Assembly (NCBI GenBank): GCA_023228865.1 | Contig: JALOAH010000049.1 | Span: forward strand, 1 to 34,743 | Length of the DNA stretch: 34,743 nt | Source of the DNA: Porticoccaceae bacterium | GTDB taxonomy: Bacteria > Pseudomonadota > Gammaproteobacteria > Pseudomonadales > Porticoccaceae | Direction: 5' to 3' | Shown: piece by piece, positions 1-6,622 of the stretch | Position numbering within the stretch: the stretch's first letter is position 1 | How the letters are laid out: each line of letters begins with the position of its first letter | Program-made: the position numbers and the translations under genes | The notes under the pieces: model-generated | What the model was told of the DNA's origin: nothing | The model's database searches: none | The model's input: the letters and a program-made list of their open reading frames with translations, nothing else

Positions 1-27
1 GCCGAGAGACTCATCATCTGTTTCATA

Positions 28-66
28 ACTCACCCTAACTGGCTGGTAGTATGATTTTAGGTGAGT
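28..66. repeat. Imperfect inverted repeat at the left edge
   Basis: The arms ACTCACCcTAA (28-38) and TTAGGTGAGT (57-66) are complementary over 10 bp with one bulged C, around an 18-base loop. It could be a regulator-binding dyad or part of a recombination site of the accessory element. No T-run follows on either strand, so it is not an obvious terminator. The function is unknown. Confidence 0.4.
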
Positions 67-141
67 CAACGGCATTCAGGTAGTTAGGTTATTAATGAGT
101 CAATGCGGGCCAGTCAGGGCGCTGCCAAATGTAGGTTTTTT

Positions 142-169
142 CTCCGCTCATAATGCGGAGATTATGGAG
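142..169. promoter_or_regulatory. Two interlocked dyads, candidate operator
   Basis: CTCCGC (142-147) and GCGGAG (155-160) form one inverted repeat. CATAAT (149-154) and ATTATG (161-166) form a second that overlaps it. The pair lies about 100 bases upstream of the first accessory gene. Overlapping dyads suit a phage-type repressor or AlpA-type operator better than a terminator, because neither strand has a T-run after the stem. No cognate protein can be named. Confidence 0.35.
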
Positions 170-272
170 TCCATTCCCCGCATGGGCAAGGGGGGGCTCG
201 ATGGGGGCACCGGTCGCCGGTGTATCCGAACAGCAGGGGTTCGGTGTCCGGTCGTGACGATAGTCTGCCGGC

Positions 273-866
273 ATGGCCAAGAAGATCCTCACAGAAGATA
301 CCTGGAAGCACATCAAAGCGGAGTGGGAGTCCGACTATCGGGTTACCTATGCCACCCTGGCGGCCAAGTACGGCGTGGGCAAAGCCACCATCAGCGACCG
401 CGCCAGAAAGGGTCGCTGGGTAAAACAGGTTGACCACCTCGCCATAACCACAGACGCCAATCTCAGGGCCGATGCTGCCTGTGACCCGGCAAATGACCGA
501 ACGGACAAGGCGCACAATCCGAACACTTCAGAGGCCTTGAAACGGCGCGCGGCCAATGAAGAGGCCGCCGAGAAGCGAGCCAACATCCTGGTCAAGCACC
601 GGGAGGAAGCCGTCAGGTTCGACCAACTGCAAAGCGCCACGCTCTCGCTGTTGGTGAAGGCGCTGCAATCCCGGGATATCCAAGACTGGTCGCTCGCCAA
701 GAAGGCCGCCGACACCCTGAAGAGCCAGGTAACCACCGCCAAGCTCAAGCAGGAAATGGAAAGGGGCGCCTGGGGGCTGGATGTGGTCATCGACCCCAGA
801 TCCCTGACGCTTATGACCGACGAGCAGCTCGAGGCAATTGTGGCGGGGAAAATACCTTGGGGCTGA
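273..866 (+). CDS. Terminase small subunit-like helix-turn-helix protein
   Basis: This 197-aa soluble protein has an N-terminal helix-turn-helix at about residues 24-50 (TYATLAAKYGVGKATISDRA), followed by the RxGRW ending typical of phage DNA-packaging small subunits. The middle (about 88-105) is highly charged and probably helical. The C-terminal part carries a KxxADTLK...ERGAWGLD pattern like the segment before the end of many terminase small subunits. No large terminase, portal or capsid gene is visible nearby. It stands alone upstream of the AlpA-like gene, as TerS homologues do in some phage satellites. The ATG at 273 has only a weak ribosome-binding site. Family membership is inferred from motif resemblance; a regulator with the same HTH fold is the alternative. 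Confidence 0.6.
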   Translation: MAKKILTEDTWKHIKAEWESDYRVTYATLAAKYGVGKATISDRARKGRWVKQVDHLAITTDANLRADAACDPANDRTDKAHNPNTSEALKRRAANEEAAEKRANILVKHREEAVRFDQLQSATLSLLVKALQSRDIQDWSLAKKAADTLKSQVTTAKLKQEMERGAWGLDVVIDPRSLTLMTDEQLEAIVAGKIPWG

Positions 867-1028
867 GACCCTGGCCGAGGCATTTTGACTGTCAATAAAA
901 AATTGTAGGTAATATTTATCGAAAAAACAGAACGTTATCCAATCTTTCACAACTTACCGAGAGTTACTTTTCTTGCCTTATCCAAGTCGTGACAGGGTAA
1001 TTCTTACTCCGTTGAATTGGAGATGAAT
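867..1028 (+). promoter_or_regulatory. A+T-rich gap upstream of the alpA-like gene
   Basis: These 162 bases are clearly richer in A+T than the flanking genes. They contain a direct repeat TTATCCAA at 935-942 and 978-985, 43 bases apart (close to four helical turns). The promoter of the two downstream genes is probably here: TTGCCT at 973-978 with TAATTC at 998-1003 is a poor match with 19-base spacing, so no single promoter is called. The repeats could bind the AlpA-like product. Confidence 0.35.
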
Positions 1029-1307
1029 ATGAACCGTCTTTCCCATCCTGATCTTAGCCCAAGCATACTCAGACATCTCTCGAGGACTGAGGCTGCGGAA
1101 TTCCTTACTGCGAACGGCTATCCCGTGGCCAAGACCACTCTGCAAAAGTACGCGACAGTTGGGGGCGGGCCCACTTACAGGAAGTTTGGCCGCAGGGTTG
1201 TCTACCAGCCCGAGCACCTCCTGTCCTGGGCAGAGAGCCGACTGAGTCCCCCGATGGCTTCTTCCAGCGAGCAGGGACGTGAATCCAGCCCCGAGATGGG
1301 AGAGTAA
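1029..1307 (+). CDS. AlpA/excisionase-type DNA-binding protein
   Basis: This is a 92-aa protein of the MerR-like excisionase/AlpA type. A helix-turn-helix spans about residues 16-45 (LSRTEAAEFL, then TTLQKYATVGGGP), followed by the wing YRKFGRRVVYQPEHLLSW, where the aromatic and basic wing residues are typical. Proteins of this class activate integrase or excision genes of prophages, P4-like satellites and integrative elements. Possible starts are TTG 1017, ATG 1023 and ATG 1029. GGAG at 1019-1022 is correctly spaced only for ATG 1029, so that start was chosen. The Ser/Glu-rich C-terminal tail looks disordered. Two bases separate it from the next gene, so the two are probably co-transcribed. 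The subclass (regulator or excisionase) cannot be settled without the integrase. Confidence 0.7.
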   Translation: MNRLSHPDLSPSILRHLSRTEAAEFLTANGYPVAKTTLQKYATVGGGPTYRKFGRRVVYQPEHLLSWAESRLSPPMASSSEQGRESSPEMGE

Positions 1308-1309
1308 CT

Positions 1310-2341
1310 ATGAGCCAGCATAGTGAATCGGGCCGAACCGACGCAAAGTCTGGGGAAAAAGGAAAGTTCTTCGCAGTTGCGGCCCACGACTTCCATTTCG
1401 CCTGCGAGTTGGGCATGAACCAAGCCTTGGCCTACCTGGTATGTGCTTGTGGTTCCGGCAAAGACAATGCCACTTCGAAGTGGAGTGTGAACGCGCTTCA
1501 CAAATATTGCGGTGTTTCCCGGCTTCGAGGGAAAGCAGCTTTTGATGGCCTGTTGCACAACGGCCTTCTTAAGCTCAAAAAGGGTGGCAAGCACCCGATC
1601 TATACAATCCCCAAGACGAATCAGGATGACTGGATCTGGTTGCCGAATGCGCTGATTACCGGTGCAGTAGGGGAGACGCCACCTGTCGAACGGGTTCGTG
1701 AGACCTCGGATGTAATGATCTTGCGCCTGCTCGTAGATCTGTATGGGCATGCGTATATAGCAGAGGAAGGTGGTGTCGCAAGGAGTATCGTCAGGGTCGA
1801 CTACAAGCGTAGCTTGCTGGTCAGGCGGGGTGAATATGCCTTCTACGGATTCGACCGGCTTCCCCAGACGTGTTTCTCTAATCATGAGGTGGTCAAGCCA
1901 CACCTTGACAGTTCGCGCGGCGACACGATGGCACAGCCCTTTTTCGAGAGGGTCAGAACTCTCGTGACCATTGGTTTGCTGCAATGGGTGCCGACGTTGT
2001 TCGACTCTCCGGATGGAGAGGTCATTTACGCTCTGCAGGATCCTTTCTCTTCAGACGCAGCTCCACACCTTGAGTCGATTGCACGTGATTTGCTCGCTGA
2101 GATGCGCCCTGGACTAGATAGCAAACACGACCAAGTAGCCGCCGTCCTTAGCCACTTCCTGAATCCTGTGGTGTTTGATGTGCTGGTGCCTCGCTATCGC
2201 CAGAAAACCCGGGTAACTGCGCAGGGATTTGCCGCATCGAAGGCTCGGGAAGAATACTGGCGCGCCAAGTTTGCGGCGCTGGGGAGTTCTATCCAGCAGG
2301 GTGCAATATCAAGGTTATATCAAGGGTTACATCAAGGCTAA
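1310..2341 (+). CDS. Unrecognised protein with winged-helix-like N-terminus, possible replication initiator
   Basis: The family of this 343-aa protein is not recognised. The N-terminal 25-100 region looks like a winged helix: it has a small hydrophobic helix (NQALAYLVCACG), a recognition-like stretch (SVNALHKYCGVSRLRGKAAF) and a G-L-L-K-L-K-K-G-G-K wing. This layout is common in plasmid or phage replication and partition proteins. No signal peptide, membrane segment, Walker motif or nuclease motif is visible. The C-terminal residues (YQGLHQG) are encoded by a direct-repeat array that continues past the stop codon. GGGAGAG before ATG 1310 is a good ribosome-binding site. The gene follows the AlpA-like gene by two bases. 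A role as replication initiator of the element is inferred only from context and iteron-like DNA. Confidence 0.55.
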   Translation: MSQHSESGRTDAKSGEKGKFFAVAAHDFHFACELGMNQALAYLVCACGSGKDNATSKWSVNALHKYCGVSRLRGKAAFDGLLHNGLLKLKKGGKHPIYTIPKTNQDDWIWLPNALITGAVGETPPVERVRETSDVMILRLLVDLYGHAYIAEEGGVARSIVRVDYKRSLLVRRGEYAFYGFDRLPQTCFSNHEVVKPHLDSSRGDTMAQPFFERVRTLVTIGLLQWVPTLFDSPDGEVIYALQDPFSSDAAPHLESIARDLLAEMRPGLDSKHDQVAAVLSHFLNPVVFDVLVPRYRQKTRVTAQGFAASKAREEYWRAKFAALGSSIQQGAISRLYQGLHQG

Positions 2342-2369
2342 ATCAAGGCGTATCAAAGAGGGTTCAAGA
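2308..2369 (+). repeat. Iteron-like array of phased ATCAAGG repeats
   Basis: ATCAAGG occurs at 2308, 2319, 2331 and 2342 without mismatch. ATCAAAG follows at 2352 and a degenerate TTCAAGA at 2363. Start-to-start distances are 11, 12, 11, 10 and 11 bases, about one helical turn. The array covers the last codons of the winged-helix gene and runs about 25 bases beyond its stop. This geometry is typical of initiator or regulator binding arrays (iterons). Which protein binds is unknown. Confidence 0.6.
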
Positions 2370-2423
2370 AATGATGTAACTTAGCATGTAGTGGCCCGTA
2401 GGACTGGCCCAGAGCTCCCTGAG

Positions 2424-2449
2424 AGACTCCTGGTTTTGACCAGGAGTCT
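2424..2449 (+). terminator. Strong hairpin after the accessory gene cluster
   Basis: An 11-bp perfect stem (AGACTCCTGGT paired with ACCAGGAGTCT) closes a TTTG loop and is followed by a short, interrupted T-stretch. It lies about 80 bases after the last accessory gene and is probably its terminator. The short U-tract makes it weaker than a textbook example. Confidence 0.55.
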
Positions 2450-2957
2450 TTCCGTTACTGCTCCTCCATCAGAGCCGTAAAGCTCGCGTTCCCGGACTTC
2501 TGGCGCACATCTTCATTCCACTTGTTCATTACTCCGTCGTCTCAAGAAATGGAGTCTCCGACAAACCCGGGGCGATTCGGAGTGTGCGTAGGTTGTGACC
2601 TTGGCGCACGGCAAGCAATCCCACTTGCCGTTGTGCGGGATCTGGTACTCACGGTTGCAGAACTGGAACCTGAGTGCGCTTTGGACAGGGTGGGGTGGGA
2701 GGAGGATCAGGCGCCGCTCCTCGACGCCATGCAGCGGGGGCAACGTCGGGGAGTGGGAATAACGAGCCGGCGGGCCTGCGCGCCTAGAACCTATTCATCG
2801 CGTAAGCCATCAGCGTGTCCTGGCTCGTCACGGCGAGGGGGGACGGCATAGATGGCCGCTTTTCGCGGGAATACGCGATAAAGCCAGATCTAGGGGGCTG
2901 GCCACTGGCTGGGCAAGATACCGTGTGCGCTCACGGTTGCAACACGACGGCAACTCG
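2450..2957. other. Gene-free stretch between accessory element and tRNA-Met
   Basis: No convincing gene is seen in these 508 bases. Short open frames exist on both strands, the longest about 76-109 codons, but their composition is unnatural and they lack ribosome-binding sites. On the minus strand, 2455-2529 encodes a short hydrophilic peptide directly after an in-frame stop; it could be the tail of a decayed phage-type gene. The stretch is where the element-chromosome junction would be expected. Confidence 0.4.
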
Positions 2958-2994
2958 AAAAAAAGGGGCTTTCCCGTTTCCGGAAAAACCCCTT
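2958..2994 (-). terminator. Rho-independent terminator of the tRNA-Met transcript
   Basis: Read on the minus strand, AAGGGG...CCCCTT extended by T-rich/A-rich arms forms a 14-bp stem (with G-T pairs) around a GAAA loop, followed by a run of T. It lies eight bases beyond the tRNA CCA end and fits termination of the tRNA-Met transcript. Confidence 0.8.
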
Positions 2995-3001
2995 GTAAAT
3001 C

Positions 3002-3078
3002 TGGTAGCTACGGGCAGACTTGAACTGCCGACCCCAGCATTATGAATGCTGTGCTCTAACCAGCTGAGCTACGTAGCC
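3002..3078 (-). tRNA. tRNA-Met (CAU), elongator
   Basis: This 77-base cloverleaf has acceptor arm GGCTACG/CGTAGCT, anticodon stem CAGCA/TGCTG around TTCATAA (anticodon CAT), T-arm GGCAG-TTCAAGT-CTGCC and an encoded CCA. The 5' half closely matches elongator tRNA-Met of other gammaproteobacteria, and the G1-paired acceptor differs from initiator tRNA. It is oddly G1-U72 rather than G1-C72, because base 3006 makes position 72 a U. The gene follows ychF and the hydrolase in orientation, and its 3' end faces the accessory element. That makes it a plausible attachment site. Confidence 0.93.
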
Positions 3079-3149
3079 ACAAGGGGTGCGAAAACGAGGC
3101 GGGAATTCTCACTATTTTGCCTGCTCCTGTCAAGCTGCGATGATGAAAT

Positions 3150-4031
3150 TTATCGTTTCTCTTCGCCAAGGAAGTGCCGGGTTGCGGCGATAAAACGATC
3201 GAACTGGTCGTGGTGAACCCAGTGGCCGGCGTTGGCGTAGCTCTCAACGCGAACATCCGCCAGATGGGCGGTCACGCCGCTTTCTTGCGGGTGCTTTGCC
3301 CAGCTGTTTTGGCCGTGAAAGAGCAGGGTGGGGCAGCGTATCTCCCGGCAGAAACGATCGCGGTCGGTTCTGGGGATATCAAAACGAATGCGCAAGTCCA
3401 TCATGGGGTCGTATTTCCACTGATAGTTGCCGTTGTCCAGCTGTCGCAGCCCCTGGCGGGTGATGGTTTCGACAATACGGGCAGGGAAATTCAGTGGCAG
3501 CTCCATAACCCGCGCCACAGCTTCCTCCACCGAGTTGAATTCCTTATGTTGGCGCTGGGCGGCTTTTTTGGTGTCGTCCACATAGGTTCTCAGCCGTTGC
3601 GCCGGGTTTTCGGCTTTTGCCTCCCGCTCCGCCAGGAGGGGAAAGGGGCTGAAGGGTTCGATGGCGATAAGCTTTTCGACCCGTTCGGGAAAAGCGGCGC
3701 TGTAGTAGGCGCCGAGGGTGGCGCCCAGGGAGTGGCCGATAAGGGAAAATCTATCCCAGGCCAGGTGGTCGACAAGGTGCGCCAAGTCGGCAACACATTC
3801 GCTGTGATAGTAGCAGCCGTCGGGACTCCAGTCGGAGTCGCCGTGGCCGCGCAAATCCGGGGCGACAATATTGAATTCGCCGGCGAGGGCATTGGCTGCC
3901 AGATCCCAATTGCGATTGTGATCCTTGCCCCCATGCACCAGCAGCAGGTTGGGCGCGCCTGGGTTAGGCCAGTGGCAATAACTGAGAGTCAGCCTGCTGG
4001 AGATGTATTGGTGAATATTGGGCTCTTTCAT
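3150..4031 (-). CDS. Alpha/beta hydrolase fold protein
   Basis: This 293-aa cytoplasmic hydrolase belongs to the alpha/beta fold. It shows the oxyanion-side HGG motif at residues 33-35, the D-L-R-G-H-G-D-S-D strand near 59-67, the nucleophile elbow GHSLG with Ser101, and a C-terminal catalytic His at about 270 (AGHWVHHD). The substrate is unknown; such proteins include esterases, epoxide hydrolases and haloperoxidase-like enzymes. The frame is open upstream to 4121, but that would run 70 bases into ychF. ATG 4031, 20 bases after the ychF stop and starting MKEPNIHQ, is therefore preferred, although its ribosome-binding site is weak. It is probably read through from ychF. It is an extra gene between ychF and tRNA-Met, which adjoin in Pseudomonas. 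Confidence 0.88.
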   Translation of the reverse strand: MKEPNIHQYISSRLTLSYCHWPNPGAPNLLLVHGGKDHNRNWDLAANALAGEFNIVAPDLRGHGDSDWSPDGCYYHSECVADLAHLVDHLAWDRFSLIGHSLGATLGAYYSAAFPERVEKLIAIEPFSPFPLLAEREAKAENPAQRLRTYVDDTKKAAQRQHKEFNSVEEAVARVMELPLNFPARIVETITRQGLRQLDNGNYQWKYDPMMDLRIRFDIPRTDRDRFCREIRCPTLLFHGQNSWAKHPQESGVTAHLADVRVESYANAGHWVHHDQFDRFIAATRHFLGEEKR

Positions 4032-4051
4032 CGGAAATCCGCTGTGGCAAG

Positions 4052-5149
4052 CTAGACGTTGAAGCGGAAATGAACCACGTCGCCGTCGCGCACCACATAG
4101 TCCTTGCCTTCCAGGCGCCATTTGCCGGCATCCTTGGCACCCTGCTCACCTTTATAGGTAACGAAATCGTCGTAGGCGATAACTTCGGCGCGAATAAAGC
4201 CTTTTTCGAAATCCGTGTGGATAACGGCAGCGGCTTTGGGAGCCGTAGCGCCGATGGGGATTGTCCAGGCGCGCACTTCTTTGACCCCTGCAGTAAAGTA
4301 GGTCTGCAGGTTGAGCAGTTTGTAGCCGGCGCGAATGACGCGATTGAGACCGGGCTCGTCCATGCCCATTTCCTGGAGAAATTCCATTTTGTCTGCGTCG
4401 TCAAGCTCGGCAATTTCGGATTCGATTTTGTTGCACACGGCAACCACAACCGCGCCTTCTTCCTCGGCGATCTTGTTGACCACATCCAGGTAAGGGTTGT
4501 TTTCAAAGCCGTCTTCGGCGACGTTGGCGATGTACATCACCGGCTTGCTGGTGAGTAAATGAAAACTGTGCACCACCCGCTTTTCGTCATCGGCCATGGT
4601 TTTCATGAGGCTGCGGGCGGGTTTGCCTTCGCTGAAGTGGGGAATCAGCTTTTCGAGCACGGCTTTTTGCGCCACGGCTTCCTTGTCGCCACCCTTGGCG
4701 TTGCGGGTCACGCGCTGGAGCTGCTTTTCGCAACTGTCGAGATCGGCAAAAATCAATTCCAGCTCAATGATTTCGATATCCCGCTTGGGGTCAACGCTGT
4801 TGGCTACATGAATGACGTTGTCATCTTCAAAGCAGCGCACCACATGGACGATGGCGTCGGTTTCGCGAATGTTGGCGAGAAATTTGTTGCCAAGGCCTTC
4901 GCCCTTGGACGCCCCCGCCACCAGCCCGGCGATGTCGACAAATTCCATTGCCGTGGGAACGATGCGCTCGGGCTTGACGATTTCCGCCAGCTTGTCCTGG
5001 CGCGGATCGGGAACGGGAACAATGCCCGTATTGGGTTCAATGGTGCAAAAGGGAAAGTTTTCCGCATCGATTCCCGCTTTGGTGAGGGCGTTGAACAGGG
5101 TGGATTTGCCCACGTTGGGAAGCCCGACTATGCCGCATTTAAAACCCAT
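4052..5149 (-). CDS. ychF: Redox-regulated ATPase YchF (OLA1 family)
   Basis: This 365-aa translation-factor-class P-loop NTPase of the Obg-like family binds ribosomes and, unusually for this GTPase branch, prefers ATP. The start [17 protein letters not shown] carries the P-loop at about residues 9-17. Switch sequences (DIAGLV, GLGNKFL) follow, with a coiled-coil central insertion and a C-terminal TGS domain ending in the family pattern [17 protein letters not shown]. Length and domain order match the family throughout. GAGAGG precedes the ATG at a good distance. The gene lies 76 bases downstream of pth; the pth-ychF pair is widely conserved in gammaproteobacteria. Nothing unusual is visible. 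Confidence 0.97.
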   Translation of the reverse strand: MGFKCGIVGLPNVGKSTLFNALTKAGIDAENFPFCTIEPNTGIVPVPDPRQDKLAEIVKPERIVPTAMEFVDIAGLVAGASKGEGLGNKFLANIRETDAIVHVVRCFEDDNVIHVANSVDPKRDIEIIELELIFADLDSCEKQLQRVTRNAKGGDKEAVAQKAVLEKLIPHFSEGKPARSLMKTMADDEKRVVHSFHLLTSKPVMYIANVAEDGFENNPYLDVVNKIAEEEGAVVVAVCNKIESEIAELDDADKMEFLQEMGMDEPGLNRVIRAGYKLLNLQTYFTAGVKEVRAWTIPIGATAPKAAAVIHTDFEKGFIRAEVIAYDDFVTYKGEQGAKDAGKWRLEGKDYVVRDGDVVHFRFNV

Positions 5150-5225
5150 GTGTTGTGCCTCTCACTGCCTTGGTAGTGTCAATGTGGTGTTTATAAAAGG
5201 TTGCTATTGTAATGGATTGCCCTGT

Positions 5226-5813
5226 TCAGGCGGGGGTGGTGTGGAGTTTTTTCATGGCGTTGTTCCACTTGCCCGCCGCCAGGTCGGGAATGATGTCGAG
5301 ACTGCTGTCGATACTGCGTTCAAGCAGGGCTTGCTCCGCCGCTGGCGCTTTGCGCAACACATAGTCGACAACCTCGCTGGCGTGGCCGGGATGGCCGATA
5401 CCCAGCCTCAGCCTGCCAAAATCCCTGCAATTGCCCAGGGATTTGATGATATCTCTAAGGCCATTGTGGCCGCCGTGGCCGCCGCCGATTTTGAGGCGGG
5501 CAATGCCGGGAGCCAGATCCAGTTCGTCGTGGGCGACGAGAATCCCCTTGGGGTCGATGGCGAAAAAGTTGGCCAGGGCGGCAACCGCCTGACCGCTGCG
5601 ATTCATGTACGTGGTGGGAATCAACAGGCGCAGATCGCGGCCATTGATGACCGTTTTGGCGGTGAGGCCGAAGTATTTTTTGTCGTCCTTGAGGGCGACG
5701 CCGAGACGATTGGCGAGGGCTAGAACGAAGTCGGCTCCGGCATTGTGACGGGTTCGGTCATACTGCTGGCCTGGGTTTCCCAGGCCGACCACCAGTTTGA
5801 CTTCTGTGTCCAA
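5226..5813 (-). CDS. pth: Peptidyl-tRNA hydrolase
   Basis: This 195-aa enzyme releases peptides from peptidyl-tRNAs that fall off the ribosome and so recycles tRNA. The core family residues are present: Asn13 in GLGNPG, catalytic His23 in TRHNAG, Asn70 in YMNRSG, and Asp95 in the HDELDL strand. The only start matching the family N-terminus is a TTG at 5813, since no ATG lies in frame close by. An AGG at modest distance precedes it. The rplY gene lies 37 bases upstream and ychF follows, so the three are probably co-transcribed from the rplY side. Confidence 0.96.
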   Translation of the reverse strand: MDTEVKLVVGLGNPGQQYDRTRHNAGADFVLALANRLGVALKDDKKYFGLTAKTVINGRDLRLLIPTTYMNRSGQAVAALANFFAIDPKGILVAHDELDLAPGIARLKIGGGHGGHNGLRDIIKSLGNCRDFGRLRLGIGHPGHASEVVDYVLRKAPAAEQALLERSIDSSLDIIPDLAAGKWNNAMKKLHTTPA

Positions 5814-5850
5814 TGTCGGAGCCTAATTCCAGAGCGCCGCAACGAAGGGA

Positions 5851-6471
5851 TTAGGCTTCGTCAGCTGCTTCCTCGGTGTCTTCAACCGCGCCGCGAGGCT
5901 TGATGATGCTGGCAACGGGGAGGTCGTGCTCTGCGCCGTGAAGCAGTTCAACACTTTCCACGCCTTTGGGCAGTTTGATGTCGGAAATGTGTACAGCCTG
6001 ACCCAGCTCGACTGCGATCAGATCCACTTCGATAAATTCAGGCAGATCCTGGGGCAGGCACTGTATATCCAGCTCTGTCATGGTGTGCTGGACGATGCCG
6101 CCGGCTTTAACGCCCTTGGCTTTGTCTTCGTTGAGGAAGTGGAGGGGCACCTTGGTGTGCAGTTTCTGGGTTCTGTCCACGCGCAGGAAATCCATATGGA
6201 TCACCTGGGATTTTGCGGGATGGCGCTGGATATCCTTGATGATCACTTCCTGGCTTTTGCTGCCCTCAACATTAATGGTAATGATGTGGCTGTAGAAGGC
6301 CTCGTTTTCCAGCGCTTTTTCGATCTCAAAGTGACCGAGGCTGATATTTTGCGGTTCGGTTTTGCCGCCGTAGATAATAGCGGGAACCTGATTTTGGAGA
6401 CGACGCAGGCGGCGGCTCGCACCTTTCCCCTTGTCATCCCTTGTCTTAGCATTTAATACGAAATCGACCAT
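5851..6471 (-). CDS. rplY: Ribosomal protein bL25, long (CTC/TL5) form
   Basis: This 206-aa 5S rRNA-binding protein has the N-terminal L25 domain (about 1-95, with the RRLRRLQNQVPAIIYGG region) followed by the CTC/TL5 beta domain (about 96-190). The tail is acidic and Ala/Glu-rich, ending EDTEEAADEA. Many Gram-negative bacteria carry this long form; E. coli has only the short one. AGGAG stands seven bases ahead of ATG 6471. It is placed between prs and pth as in Pseudomonas. The 150-base gap to prs could carry its own promoter. Confidence 0.96.
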   Translation of the reverse strand: MVDFVLNAKTRDDKGKGASRRLRRLQNQVPAIIYGGKTEPQNISLGHFEIEKALENEAFYSHIITINVEGSKSQEVIIKDIQRHPAKSQVIHMDFLRVDRTQKLHTKVPLHFLNEDKAKGVKAGGIVQHTMTELDIQCLPQDLPEFIEVDLIAVELGQAVHISDIKLPKGVESVELLHGAEHDLPVASIIKPRGAVEDTEEAADEA

Positions 6472-6586
6472 GTCGAACTCCTAATTTAACTGTCAGTATC
6501 CGCGACCAGAATAGGTGACAGAGATTCATGTTGTGCCCTTGTGGGCGTTGTTATCCATTGTTTTAGCGATTCGAGAATCGCAACAA

Positions 6587-6604
6587 CGGCACATCCCTGT
6601 GCCG
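6587..6604 (-). terminator. Weak hairpin between prs and rplY
   Basis: CGGCACA-GGGA-TGTGCCG on the minus strand gives a 7-bp perfect stem about 20 bases after the prs stop. The downstream tract (TTGTTG) is only partly T-rich. It may attenuate rather than terminate, because rplY follows in the same direction. Confidence 0.35.
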
Positions 6605-6622
6605 CGTTAGCGCGGTTTATTT

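Noticed and set aside
95..433. 112-codon + strand frame at the left edge
   Set aside because: Overlaps the terminase-like gene in another frame, has an unnatural composition rich in Arg, Gly and His, and lacks a ribosome-binding site.
1202..1984. 260-codon minus-strand frame opposite the winged-helix gene
   Set aside because: It is antisense to the better-supported + strand pair, which has ribosome-binding sites and a recognisable AlpA domain.
2308..2369. CRISPR array as an explanation for the short repeats
   Set aside because: Units are 7 bases with 3-5-base spacers, far too short for CRISPR repeats and spacers, and no cas gene is seen.
2513..2743. 76-codon minus-strand frame with several Cys residues that could suggest a zinc site
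   Set aside because: Cys spacing does not fit a known ribbon, no ribosome-binding site is present, and the N-terminal part looks like random G+C-rich translation.
4070..5723. Three long + strand frames opposite ychF and pth (162, 205 and 303 codons)
   Set aside because: They are antisense shadows of strongly conserved genes in G+C-rich DNA.
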